Source: Ensifer sp. PDNC004
GTDB lineage: Bacteria; Pseudomonadota; Alphaproteobacteria; Rhizobiales; Rhizobiaceae
Assembly (NCBI RefSeq): GCF_016919405.1
Contig: NZ_CP070354.1
Coordinates: 62,001 to 126,000, forward strand
Length of the DNA stretch: 64,000 nt
Direction: 5' to 3'
Shown: piece by piece, positions 23,907 through 32,524 of the stretch
Layout: every line of letters starts with the position of its first letter
Position numbering within the stretch: the first letter of the stretch is position 1
Translations under genes and position numbers: made by a program
The notes under the pieces: generated by a model
What the model was told of the DNA's origin: nothing
The model's input: only the letters and a program-made list of their open reading frames with translations
Database searches by the model: none

Positions 23907-24849
23907 ACCGCCAGTAGAGGATTGAGCAAAGCGTCGCAATGACACCGAGGACGGCAAAGTAGCCGTAGCGGGTCGCAAGCTCCGGCATGTGCTCGAAGTT
24001 CATCCCATAGATGCCGGCAATGGCGGTCGGCACGGCAAGGATTGCCGCCCAGGCTGCAAGCTGCCGTGTGATGGTGCCTTGGCGCTGCTGCTCCAGGAGA
24101 TTGGACGCTTCGAACACGGATGTCATGATCTCGCGAAGGCCGCCGACCAGGCCTTCCACACGTCTCACATGGTCAAGAACATCTTTGAAGAAGGGCTTGG
24201 CATTGTCGTCGATGCAGGGCAGCTCGAAATGGGTGAGCTTCCCCGCCACCTCTCCCATCGGCCCGAGCACCCGCTGAAAGCGGATGACGTGGCGGCGCAT
24301 GCGGAAGATGCGCCTGATCTGCTCGGGCTGCAGGAAGGACACAAGGACGTGTTTCTCGAGCTCCAGAACCTTATCCTCGAGCGTCTCGACGACGGGCAAA
24401 TAGCCGTCAACGACAAAGTCGATAATGCCGTGCAGGACGTAGTCCGGGCCGTGCTCAAGGAACTTCGGCGACTGTTCCAGCTGTTGGCGCAACTCCTTAT
24501 GGGAGCGGGCAGACCCATGGCGAACAGAAATCAGGTGATGTTTCCCCACGAAAATGCAGGTTTCGCCGTAGGTGATCTTGTCACCCTCAAGCTGGGCGGT
24601 TTTGACGATGACGAACAACTGATCGCCGTAGATGTCCACCTTCGGCACCTGATTGCCGCTGAGGGCGTCTTCGACCGCGAGCGGATGAAGAGCGAACATG
24701 GCCTGAAGATCGGCCATTTCCTCCTTTGTCGGCTCAGTCAACCCGATCCAGGCGAAGTCGTCACCTGATGCTTCGAATGGCTTGGCGGCAAGCGGGATTT
24801 CTTCGGCGCGCTTGCCCGAACGATACATGTAGGAGGCGACGACTGGCAT
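23884..24849 (-). CDS. corA: CorA-type magnesium/cobalt transporter
   Basis: 321 residues. A long cytoplasmic domain with acidic and coiled-coil segments is followed by two C-terminal membrane spans. The diagnostic loop GMN occurs in IAGIYGMNFEHMPELATRYGY between them, and the protein ends WRFKRSGWL. The family forms pentameric Mg2+/Co2+ channels. Its last 23 bases overlap the 3' end of the flavoprotein gene in the opposite direction. No Mg-sensing leader is evident upstream. Confidence 0.93.
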   Translation of the reverse strand: MPVVASYMYRSGKRAEEIPLAAKPFEASGDDFAWIGLTEPTKEEMADLQAMFALHPLAVEDALSGNQVPKVDIYGDQLFVIVKTAQLEGDKITYGETCIFVGKHHLISVRHGSARSHKELRQQLEQSPKFLEHGPDYVLHGIIDFVVDGYLPVVETLEDKVLELEKHVLVSFLQPEQIRRIFRMRRHVIRFQRVLGPMGEVAGKLTHFELPCIDDNAKPFFKDVLDHVRRVEGLVGGLREIMTSVFEASNLLEQQRQGTITRQLAAWAAILAVPTAIAGIYGMNFEHMPELATRYGYFAVLGVIATLCSILYWRFKRSGWL

Positions 24850-25294
24850 GTCAGTGTTCCGGAGTTGCTTTGGGCCTGTGCGGCGGACCTGTCGTGATCT
24901 GAGCGCAGCGAGATCGGTGAGGGGCTATCTGTATCCAACCGGGTCATGGTTTGCGCAAGGGGCATAGTCGGGATGATTCCAGATTTAAACGCGGCTTCTC
25001 CTGCCGCTCGACCGCTCGGTGTCTGACCATGCTCGACGACTGGGTCAGCGCCTGACGGCCAGCGGCGGCGTCATCGGGGAGGACGGTCGGCCAGGCAAGC
25101 CGCCTCCCGCTTCGGGGTGGGGCGAGCGGAACCGGCGATCGCGGCCGAAGTCGGCCATGGCCGTGGACGTGACTTATGGATGTCGAGCGCCGCTTGGTCG
25201 CGTTTGGCGCTCTGCCCATGTGGTCCCCATCGCCTCGAGGCTATGCAATAAGACACGAACGCTATCTGCAGCCAGGCAAGGAGAACGACGAAGC
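24850..25294. other. Intergenic region between corA and ridA, nothing definite
   Basis: 445 bases between two divergent genes. It is GC-rich, with several short open frames that have no family. I see no clear operator, promoter consensus or strong hairpin. The only local feature is AAGGAG before the RidA gene. Confidence 0.35.
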
Positions 25295-25687
25295 ATGAAG
25301 CATGAACTTATTGAAATTCCTGTGATTTCGGAAGCGATCCGAAAACTCGGTGCGCCCACGTCTGCTCTCTCTCGTGTCGATGGACTTCTCTACACCTGCG
25401 GAATGCCGCCAATCGATCTCAAGACGGGGGAAATCGTCAGAGGTGATATCGCGATCCAGACGCGCGCCTGCCTGGAGGCACTGTCCTTTACGCTCCGGCA
25501 CGCCGGGTCGTCGCTTGATAACGTCTTCAAATCACTTGTTTTTATCACAGACAATGCTTTGGCCGGTGAAATGAACGCGGTGTATCGGGAGTACTTCCCC
25601 GACCGATTTCCAGCTCGAAGCTGCGTCGCGATCAAGCCCTGGGCGCTGTTCGACATCGAGATCGAGTGCATTGCAACGATTGGATGA
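25295..25687 (+). CDS. RidA/YjgF-family protein
   Basis: 130 residues of the RidA fold: VDGLLYTCGMPPIDLKTGEIV, RACLEALSFTLRHAGSSLDNVFKSLVFI and FPDRFPARSCVAI. The Arg in PARS is the carboxylate-binding residue of imine deaminases. RidA proteins hydrolyse reactive enamines/imines formed by PLP enzymes or amine dehydrogenation. AAGGAG at 25279-25284 supports this start. It lies 137 bases before the TRAP transporter operon and may act in the same catabolism. Confidence 0.88.
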   Translation: MKHELIEIPVISEAIRKLGAPTSALSRVDGLLYTCGMPPIDLKTGEIVRGDIAIQTRACLEALSFTLRHAGSSLDNVFKSLVFITDNALAGEMNAVYREYFPDRFPARSCVAIKPWALFDIEIECIATIG

Positions 25688-25823
25688 GGCGAGCGATTGC
25701 CACAGAAAATTGCGTTGCGTCGCATAAGCAGACGCAATGCTTTCCATTGGGACTGGCTATTTGTCTATGGTCGGTCCTGTCTGCCTAATGTGCCCAGAAC
25801 AAATGCAACAAAAAGAGGGTGCA

Positions 25824-26822
25824 ATGAAACTGGGCATTTCGAAGATTTCGCGCGGTCTGGCCGCGACGATGATGGCAGGCATCATCGGTCTTTCCACTCA
25901 CTCCGCCGCGATGGCCGAAACCACGATCCGTCTTGGGCACGTGCTTGCCGATACGCACAGCTGGCATAAGGCTTCCACTGACTTCGCCAAGGAAGTGGCC
26001 GAAAAGACCGAGGGCCGCGTGAAGATCGAAATCTTCCCCTCGGGCCAGATTGGCACGGAGAAGGAAGTCATCGAGGGCATGCAGATCGGCACGGTCCAGG
26101 CCGGTCTGATCGGCAGTGGTTCCTTCCAGTTCGTCGAGCCGAAGTTCGGCATCATTGAAATGCCTTACGCCTGGACCAGTCGCGAGCAGGCGTTTGCAGC
26201 GCTCGATGGCAAGCTGGGTACGACGCTTGCCGATCTGCTTCGTCCCAAGGGCATCGAGGTGCTTGCCTGGTGGGAAAACGGTTTCCGCAATATTACCAAC
26301 AGCAAGCATCCGATCACCAAGCCTGCTGACCTTGCTGGCATCAAGATCCGCGTGACGCCGGACAAGGTGCGGCTCGCCACATTCGAACTGCTCGGCGCGC
26401 AGCCGGCACCGCTCGCGTTCGGTGAACTCTATTCGGCCCTGCAGCAGGGCGTTTTCGACGCCCAGGAGAACCCGCTGTCGATCATCGACGCTTCGTCCTT
26501 CTTCGAAGTGCAGAAGTACGTTTCGATGACCGGCCATATCTGGGGTGCGGCCTGCCTCACGGTATCGAGCATGACCTGGGCCCAGATTTCGCCCGAGGAT
26601 CAGGCGATCGTCAAGGATGCGGCCGTCAAGTGGGGCAATGCCCAGCGCCAGATGGTTGCCGACAACGAGGTCGCGTTGATCGAGAAGCTCAAGTCGAAGG
26701 GCATGGAATTCAACGAAGTCGACAAGGCCGCCTTCGTCGAGGCGCTGAAGCCGATCTGGGAGAACGAAAAGGACGTTTTCGGTCCCGAGTTGCTCGCCAT
26801 CATGGACAGCTACCGCAAGTGA
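25824..26822 (+). CDS. TRAP transporter substrate-binding protein, DctP type
   Basis: 332 residues. A signal peptide (MKLGISKISRGLAATMMAG...SAAMAE) is followed by the DctP fold: IRLGHVLADTHSWHKASTDFAKEV, EGMQIGTVQAGLIGSG, and VTPDKVRLATFELLGAQPAPLAFGELYSALQQGVFDAQENP in parts. The Arg in KIRVTPDK is the usual carboxylate-binding residue, so an organic acid is expected. The start at 25824 has GAGGG before it. It is followed by a 14-bp hairpin and then the two permease genes and a hydrolase, all on the same strand. Confidence 0.92.
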   Translation: MKLGISKISRGLAATMMAGIIGLSTHSAAMAETTIRLGHVLADTHSWHKASTDFAKEVAEKTEGRVKIEIFPSGQIGTEKEVIEGMQIGTVQAGLIGSGSFQFVEPKFGIIEMPYAWTSREQAFAALDGKLGTTLADLLRPKGIEVLAWWENGFRNITNSKHPITKPADLAGIKIRVTPDKVRLATFELLGAQPAPLAFGELYSALQQGVFDAQENPLSIIDASSFFEVQKYVSMTGHIWGAACLTVSSMTWAQISPEDQAIVKDAAVKWGNAQRQMVADNEVALIEKLKSKGMEFNEVDKAAFVEALKPIWENEKDVFGPELLAIMDSYRK

Positions 26823-26828
26823 CGCATT

Positions 26829-26859
26829 CCGTCCTGCCCGCCACCGGCGGGCAGGACGG
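26829..26859 (+). terminator. 14-bp stem-loop between binding protein and permease genes
   Basis: CCGTCCTGCCCGCC (26829-26842) pairs perfectly with 26846-26859 around ACC. There is no T run. In the middle of an operon, such a hairpin usually protects the upstream binding-protein message or causes partial termination, raising its level over the permeases. Confidence 0.6.
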
Positions 26860-26902
26860 CGCGTTTCACCGGCCCGTCCTTCTGACACCAGCGAGATCTT
26901 CC

Positions 26903-27379
26903 ATGCAAAGTCAACCAATGCCGCAATCGCGCATTGCCACTGCCATCGACAGGGCAGCAGGCACCATTGGTGGCCTGGCAATCGCCACCTTTACCGCCAT
27001 CATCGTCTATGTCGTCATCTGCCGATATGCGTTCTCCTTTACCCCGCGCTGGTCGGAAGAAATTCCACGCCTGCTGCTCGTCTGGGTAACATTCATCGGC
27101 GCGATCTCGGCGTTCGTGCGCAACACACATCTGTGCGCGGGCCTTACGGATCTCATCGTCGCGCCGGGCCGGCTGCGCGCCATTCTTGCGCTGCTTGCGC
27201 GCGTTTCCGCCTTGCTGTTCCTGGCGGTCGTCTTCTGGTCTGGATGGAAGATCACGGCACTCACCTGGTCGCACGAAACGACGGTGCTGAGCTGGCCTGC
27301 CGGCCTCGTCTATCTCTCCCTTCCGGTCACCGCCGCTCTCGCCTTCGTCGCCCTTCTCGCCATGGAGCTTCGCAAATGA
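26903..27379 (+). CDS. TRAP transporter small permease (DctQ)
   Basis: 158 residues with four membrane spans: GGLAIATFTAIIVYVVICRYAF, LLLVWVTFIGAISAFVRN, ILALLARVSALLFLAVVFWSGW and VYLSLPVTAALAFVALLAM. The WSEEIPRLLLVWVTFIGA segment is the DctQ signature (PF04290). The start at 26903 is chosen 43 bases after the stem-loop. The stop overlaps the next start (ATGA). Confidence 0.9.
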   Translation: MQSQPMPQSRIATAIDRAAGTIGGLAIATFTAIIVYVVICRYAFSFTPRWSEEIPRLLLVWVTFIGAISAFVRNTHLCAGLTDLIVAPGRLRAILALLARVSALLFLAVVFWSGWKITALTWSHETTVLSWPAGLVYLSLPVTAALAFVALLAMELRK

Positions 27380-28656
27380 GCCTGGCGCTTATCGTTCTCT
27401 TTCTCGTCTTCGTCCTGCTTCTGCTCATCGACGCGCCGATTGTGATCGCGCTTGCCCTGTCTTCGGTCGCCTATCTCTTGGTGGGCGACGCACTTCCGGT
27501 GATGGTGGTCGCGCAGCGCATGGTTGCCGGTATCGACAGCTTTACGCTGCTTGCCATTCCCTTGTTCCTGCTCGCCGGCCTGCTGATGGTGCATGGGGGC
27601 CTTGCACCGCGGATCGTCAATCTCTGTGCGGCTGTCGTCGGCCAGCGCACCGGCGGTCTTGCGATCGTGATGATCGCTGCCTGCATGATGTTCGGATCGC
27701 TCTCCGGTTCGGGCGTCGCCGATGTGGTCGCGATCGGTTCGATGCTGCTGCCGTCGATGAAGGAACGCGGATACGATCCGGGCTTCTCCGCTGCGGGCCT
27801 CGGCTGCGCCGGATCGCTCGGCACGGTCATTCCGCCGTCGATCGTGCTCATCGTCTACGGCACGGCAACCGGCACGTCCATCGGCCAGTTGTTCATCCAC
27901 TCCATCGGCCCTGGCATCTTGCTCGGACTCGGTTTGATGGTTGTTGCCTGGTGGATCTCGCGCAAGAACGGCTGGAAGGGCGGCGAGCCCTTTAGCTGGG
28001 GCCGGCTGTCAGAGGCGCTGCGTGAATCCGTACTGGCGCTGCTTGCACCCGTGATCATCGTCGGTGGCATCCGCTTCGGTATCTTCACGCCGACGGAAGC
28101 TGCAGGCATCGGCGTCGCCTATGCGCTTCTTGTGGGTACATTGGTCTACCGCCGACTTTCGCTCGAAAAGGTCTTCACGCTTCTGCGCGACACGACGGAG
28201 ATGACCGGTTCGATCCTCATCGTCATAGCCGCCGCTTCGGTCTTCGGCTGGATCCTTACGGTCGAGCAGGTGCCGCAACTCGTGGTCAACGCCATTACCG
28301 GCGCGACCGAAAGTGCCACCGTCGCCTTGATGCTGATGATGCTCGCGGTTCTGGTGCTCGGAACGTTCATGGAATCGATCGCGATCATCCTCATCCTGGC
28401 GCCAGTCTTCCTGCCGGTGCTCAGGGCATTCGAGATCGATCCGGTCTATTTCGGCGTGCTGCTCACGATTAACCTGGCGATCGGCGCGAACACGCCACCG
28501 CTCGGGATCGACCTTATGGCCGCCTGCCGCACCGGGGGCATACCGATGTCCGCCTCCTTCCGCTATCTCCTGCCGTTCATCGGCGTCATGACGCTCATCA
28601 TGTTCCTGCTTGTCCTGTTCCCGGGCCTTATGACGCTGATGTCGTTCGGCATGTGA
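27376..28656 (+). CDS. TRAP transporter large permease (DctM)
   Basis: 426 residues with about twelve spans: LVFVLLLLIDAPIVIALALSS, VAQRMVAGIDSFTLLAIPLFLLAG (in parts), CAGSLGTVIPPSIVLIVYG and IGANTPPLGIDLMAACRTGG, all typical of the DctM subunit (PF06808). It is translationally coupled to DctQ by ATGA. Together with DctP and DctQ it makes a sodium-driven high-affinity importer for an organic acid. Confidence 0.93.
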   Translation: MSLALIVLFLVFVLLLLIDAPIVIALALSSVAYLLVGDALPVMVVAQRMVAGIDSFTLLAIPLFLLAGLLMVHGGLAPRIVNLCAAVVGQRTGGLAIVMIAACMMFGSLSGSGVADVVAIGSMLLPSMKERGYDPGFSAAGLGCAGSLGTVIPPSIVLIVYGTATGTSIGQLFIHSIGPGILLGLGLMVVAWWISRKNGWKGGEPFSWGRLSEALRESVLALLAPVIIVGGIRFGIFTPTEAAGIGVAYALLVGTLVYRRLSLEKVFTLLRDTTEMTGSILIVIAAASVFGWILTVEQVPQLVVNAITGATESATVALMLMMLAVLVLGTFMESIAIILILAPVFLPVLRAFEIDPVYFGVLLTINLAIGANTPPLGIDLMAACRTGGIPMSASFRYLLPFIGVMTLIMFLLVLFPGLMTLMSFGM

Positions 28657-28691
28657 TGAGACCCTCCGCAATCGCATCTGAAAGGTGAACC

Positions 28692-29936
28692 ATGTCGTTC
28701 GCAGCCAATACCCGTGTCGATATCGATCGCTTCTGGTCGACCATCGAAAGCTCCGCCGAGATCGGTCAGGGCAGGCCGGGGGGCCTTGCCCGTCTGACAT
28801 TGACGGATGCCGACCGCCAGATGCGCGACCTTTTCGTTACCTGGTGCCGGGACGCGGGACTGAGTGTCGAGATCGACGAACTTGGAAACATCTTCGGCCG
28901 TCGGGAAGGACTTGATCCTTCCTTGCCGCCCGTCCTGATCGGCAGCCATCTCGACACCCAGATCAACGGTGGTCGCTTCGATGGCATCGCGGGCGTCCTT
29001 GCTGGGCTTGAGGTCATCCGCACGCTCAACGATGCCGGCCACGTCACTCGCCGTCCGATCGTTGTCGTCGATTGGACGAACGAGGAAGGTGCGCGGTTCT
29101 CGCCGCCCATGGTGGCGTCCGGCTGCTTCGTCGGCGCTTATGAGGCTGACTGGGTACGCAATCTGATCGCCGATGACGGTGCGCGCTTCGGCGATGAACT
29201 GGAGCGCATCGGCTACAATGGCAACCGGCCGTGTCGTGGCGGTGAGATCGACGCCTACTATGAGCTGCACATCGAACAGGGCCCCATCCTTGATCTTGAG
29301 GGGCGCGACGTCGGCGTGGTCACCGGCGGCTACCCAAGCTACGGCATGCGGGTGCGCTTCGAAGGCAAAACCGCGCATACGGGGCCGACGCCAATGGATC
29401 TGCGGCGCAACGCGCTGATCGCCGGGGCCCGTTGGCTGACCGCGGTGGACGATATCGGGTGGGACTTTGCCGTCGGCGACGGTAAGGCGACGGGCGCAAG
29501 GCTTGCCGCCTGGCCGAACAAGCCGGGCATCCTCTCCGACACCGCGCAAGCCATCTGCGACGTGCGACATCCTGATCCAGCGACAGCACGCGTGATGGGC
29601 GAAAAGATGCGCCGTGCAATCTTCGAAAGCGCTGCCCGCGCGGGTTGCGAGGCGGTGATCGAGGATGAGTGGTTTTGGGGCGGCGACATTTTCGACCGGT
29701 CCATGGTTGACGGCATCCGGTCTCAAGCCGTCCGCATGGACTATGATTGGCGCGATATCCAGTCTCAGGCCGGGCACGATGCCTATTTCCTTGCGCGCCA
29801 CTGCCCGACAGCGATGATCTTCACGCCCTGCAAGGGAGGCATCACGCACAACAACGAGGAAGACTGCGACCGTGACGATCTGGCGCCGGGCCTCAACGTC
29901 CTTCTCCATTCGGTTGTTGCACGGGCCGACCGCTGA
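28692..29936 (+). CDS. Zn-dependent amidohydrolase, hydantoinase/carbamoylase family (M20)
   Basis: 414 residues. Metal motifs: GSHLDTQINGGRFDGIAGV (His and Asp), WTNEEGARFSPPMVASG (Glu), YELHIEQGPILD, and MIFTPCKGGITHNNEEDCD near the end. This is the N-carbamoyl-amino-acid hydrolase / allantoate amidohydrolase / beta-ureidopropionase group (AllC, HyuC). The gene is the last of the TRAP operon, 35 bases after DctM, so it probably acts on the imported acid or its product, which would carry a ureido or amide group. Confidence 0.92.
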   Translation: MSFAANTRVDIDRFWSTIESSAEIGQGRPGGLARLTLTDADRQMRDLFVTWCRDAGLSVEIDELGNIFGRREGLDPSLPPVLIGSHLDTQINGGRFDGIAGVLAGLEVIRTLNDAGHVTRRPIVVVDWTNEEGARFSPPMVASGCFVGAYEADWVRNLIADDGARFGDELERIGYNGNRPCRGGEIDAYYELHIEQGPILDLEGRDVGVVTGGYPSYGMRVRFEGKTAHTGPTPMDLRRNALIAGARWLTAVDDIGWDFAVGDGKATGARLAAWPNKPGILSDTAQAICDVRHPDPATARVMGEKMRRAIFESAARAGCEAVIEDEWFWGGDIFDRSMVDGIRSQAVRMDYDWRDIQSQAGHDAYFLARHCPTAMIFTPCKGGITHNNEEDCDRDDLAPGLNVLLHSVVARADR

Positions 29937-29944
29937 CCCTTGAG

Positions 29945-29971
29945 CTAGGGGGCGCCCTGGGCGCCCCCTAG
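29945..29971. terminator. 12-bp perfect stem-loop shared by convergent genes
   Basis: CTAGGGGGCGCC (29945-29956) pairs with GGCGCCCCCTAG (29960-29971) around CTG. It lies between the hydrolase stop and the LysR stop, and the LysR stop codon (29968-29970) lies inside the stem. No T run occurs on either side. Confidence 0.6.
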
Positions 29972-30888
29972 TGCATGTCGGGGTAAAGAATGCGCAGTTC
30001 CTTGATGAGGTCGAGGAAGTGTCGCTCCGCGCGGGAATAGTCGCATTCGGGATGTGTCACGAGGAAGACATCCGCGCCAAGCGGAAATCCCTTGATCTCG
30101 AGCGGCCAGAGAAGGCCCTTGGCGACTTCGTCGTGAACCGCCGTCAAAGGCAGGATGCCGATCCCGAGGCCAGCCACGATCATCCGCCGGACTTCCTCCA
30201 GGTTTGGACTCTGGCCGCTGATGCGTTCGCCAAGGCCAAGACTTTGGCTCAACACCGCCATCGGCTCGAGACCCATGCCTTCGGTCGCGCAGGTAAACGA
30301 TACGAAGGACTCCTGCCGCAGTTCACGCTTCTCCACCTCCTTGCGCCCGAAGAAGGGGTGCTCCGCGCCGCAATAGACGCTGAATTCCTCCCGGAAGAGA
30401 AGCTGGCAACTGAGGCTGAAGACGGGACGGGAAAGCAGACAGAAGCCGATGCCACACTTTTCCGTCTGGATGCGTTTGATCGTATCCTGGCTGTTCTGGA
30501 CCTCGACCGTCCAGGTGACGGAGGGGTAGCGCTGGTGGTAGAGCCTGAGGGCTTCGTTGACGAGCGGCGATTCAAGGTTTGAGATGATCTGGATCCGGAC
30601 CTCGCCGAATTCCTCGACTGCCCGTTCCTGCGTTCGCTGGGCGATACGCTCGACGGCTTCGAAGATTTCGCTGCACTCTTCGAAGACCTTCTGCCCGGGC
30701 GCTGTCAGTTCAAACTTGCGGCTGCCTCGAAGCACCAACTGGCACCCCAGTTGCTCTTCCAGCCTTTGGAGTGCCTGGCTGACCGACGGCTGGCTCATGT
30801 TCAGCCGCGCCGCGGCCCGTGTCAGGCTGCGCTCCTTTGCAATCAGGAAGAACGAGCGCAGGAGATTGAGATTGAGATCAGCCAACAT
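29968..30888 (-). CDS. LysR-family transcriptional regulator
   Basis: 306 residues. A winged-helix N-terminus with LRSFFLIAKERSLTRAAARLNMSQPSVSQALQRLEEQLG (in parts) is followed by the LysR substrate domain (about 90-300). The start at 30888 places the domain at the usual position; the frame extends to 30999. It converges on the TRAP-hydrolase operon, and the two stop codons are 31 bases apart. It may regulate that operon, although no divergent layout supports this. Confidence 0.87.
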   Translation of the reverse strand: MLADLNLNLLRSFFLIAKERSLTRAAARLNMSQPSVSQALQRLEEQLGCQLVLRGSRKFELTAPGQKVFEECSEIFEAVERIAQRTQERAVEEFGEVRIQIISNLESPLVNEALRLYHQRYPSVTWTVEVQNSQDTIKRIQTEKCGIGFCLLSRPVFSLSCQLLFREEFSVYCGAEHPFFGRKEVEKRELRQESFVSFTCATEGMGLEPMAVLSQSLGLGERISGQSPNLEEVRRMIVAGLGIGILPLTAVHDEVAKGLLWPLEIKGFPLGADVFLVTHPECDYSRAERHFLDLIKELRILYPDMH

Positions 30889-31044
30889 TCCACGATGTTT
30901 AGTCACCCCAACATGAAACTGCAATTCACGCACTCGGGAGCGTGGTGGAAACGCTGCCTTATGTCGTGTCGATCGGCCGGCGCGTTCAGCATTAAGCAAC
31001 GGCGCGCATGTCTCGGAGGTCGCCCCGTCAGTTTGTCGTCTCGG

Positions 31045-32292
31045 TTAAGCCGTTGAAGCTGAGGCACCGCGCAATGCCAGATACTCCCAGATGGCAACGA
31101 CAAAGAGGATGGTCGTCGCCAGAAACTGCAGGTGATAGTTGGCGGCAACCGCAAAAAGCGTGCCCGCCGCGGCCAGGCCGGCGAGCCCGACAACGTGTGA
31201 AATCGGGAACTGGCGCGCCGCGGCCAACTTTATCCAGATGTTACCGGCCAAAAACAGCGCCGGACCGCCGAGCACCGCCAAGGCGGTTTTCATCGTGCTT
31301 TCTTCTTCGGCGTGAGACAGGCTGAAGTCCTCGCCGACCGCCGTCAAAATGACGCCGGAGACGATTGGCAAGTGGCCATACGTAAACAGATTGAGGGACA
31401 GTGCTTCCGGTTTCGACGTCGCTTCCGCCTTGTCGGCGGCTTTCTCCTGCCCGTGGTGGAAGTAGATCCACCACATGAAGCCGGTGCTTAGGAACGCGCT
31501 GCAAAAGACGGCAAAGGTCATGTCGTCCGTCATGTGCTCTGCGGCGTTGCGCCCGGTCGTCAGGATCGTTTCGCCCAGGCAAATAATCACAAACAAGGCG
31601 CAGCGTTCCGCCATGTGCTTGCCGGAAACGTCCAGCGTCTCGGGTGCCGATCTCCCAAGACCTGGAAGATAGTACCTTAGGGCCGGAGCCAGGTATTCGA
31701 TGAGGAGGGCAACACTCCACAACGCAATTCGCGCCGTCGTCTCCATTTGCGAGCCCACCAGCCAGAACAGGCTCGCAAGGACCAGCCACAAGGTAATGCG
31801 CAGGAAGGTCCGGAAGGATGCGGCGTCGACACGACGATAGGCGAAGAGCATGAACACGGACCGCCCTATCTGCATGCTGCAGTAGATCATTGCAAAGGCA
31901 AAGCCATGGTCTGCAAACGCGCCCGGCAAGGCGATTGCCAGAAGAATGCCGCCGAACATCAAGAGAAAGAGCATCAGCCGCACCGGATCCTGCTCGGTGT
32001 CGAGCAGATTTGTGACCCACGTCGTGTGGATCCAGATCCACCAGATCGCCAGGATGAGAAGAGCAGCCTCGGCAAGGGCAGTCGGGCCAAAATCAGTGGC
32101 GAGCGTCTTTGCGAGCTGGACAAGGGCGAAGACAAAAACGAGATCGAAGAAGAGTTCGGGAAAGCTTGCTCTCGTCTGGTCGGCGTCGGCCTTCCTGATC
32201 CAGTGATTCCCTGATCCCGCCCGCTTGGCCGCTGCCGGCTCTGTTTTCCCGGCCGGAGCGGATGCCGCTCGAGGTCTCGCTGTTACAGACAT
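31045..32292 (-). CDS. Low-temperature-requirement A (LtrA) family membrane protein
   Basis: 415 residues with about ten membrane spans. Signatures are FPELFFDLVFVFALVQLAKTL at the start, WWIWIHTTWVTNLLDTEQDPVR, and AERCALFVIICLGETILTTGRN (PF06772). The family was named from a Listeria low-temperature mutant; its biochemical role is unresolved. A charged Ala/Lys-rich leader of about 30 residues precedes the first span. It is a single gene between convergent neighbours on the same strand. Confidence 0.88.
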   Translation of the reverse strand: MSVTARPRAASAPAGKTEPAAAKRAGSGNHWIRKADADQTRASFPELFFDLVFVFALVQLAKTLATDFGPTALAEAALLILAIWWIWIHTTWVTNLLDTEQDPVRLMLFLLMFGGILLAIALPGAFADHGFAFAMIYCSMQIGRSVFMLFAYRRVDAASFRTFLRITLWLVLASLFWLVGSQMETTARIALWSVALLIEYLAPALRYYLPGLGRSAPETLDVSGKHMAERCALFVIICLGETILTTGRNAAEHMTDDMTFAVFCSAFLSTGFMWWIYFHHGQEKAADKAEATSKPEALSLNLFTYGHLPIVSGVILTAVGEDFSLSHAEEESTMKTALAVLGGPALFLAGNIWIKLAAARQFPISHVVGLAGLAAAGTLFAVAANYHLQFLATTILFVVAIWEYLALRGASASTA

Positions 32293-32368
32293 CTTTGTTC
32301 CTCCGCCAAGAGATGGAGAAGAAGTAGAGCGCGCTGGAGTTCCAGCAATGTCCCCAACGATGAAGGAT

Positions 32369-32391
32369 GGCCCCTCCTTTATCCGAGGAGG
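32369..32391. terminator. Hairpin downstream of the amino-sugar transport operon
   Basis: CCCCTCCT and AGGAGGGG form an 8-bp stem around TTATCCG. It is about 135 bases after the end of the ATPase gene on the minus strand, with no T run. It may mark the operon end. Confidence 0.45.
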
Positions 32392-32524
32392 GGGACTGCT
32401 TGATGAACCTTAATCGCCTGAGGTCACAGGCCCTTCATCCTTGCGGATGGTGCAGCGACAGCGGCCAAGGGCAGGACAAGACGGCTTGCGGACTTCCTCT
32501 GCTCACAGACCAGAGGCGGACGCT

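Noticed and set aside
13216..25259. The 12-mer ATAAGACACGAA occurs at 13216-13227 and 25248-25259, just before or at two starts.
   Set aside because: Two copies with differing flanks and unrelated genes (DUF763 and RidA) are not enough to call a shared motif.
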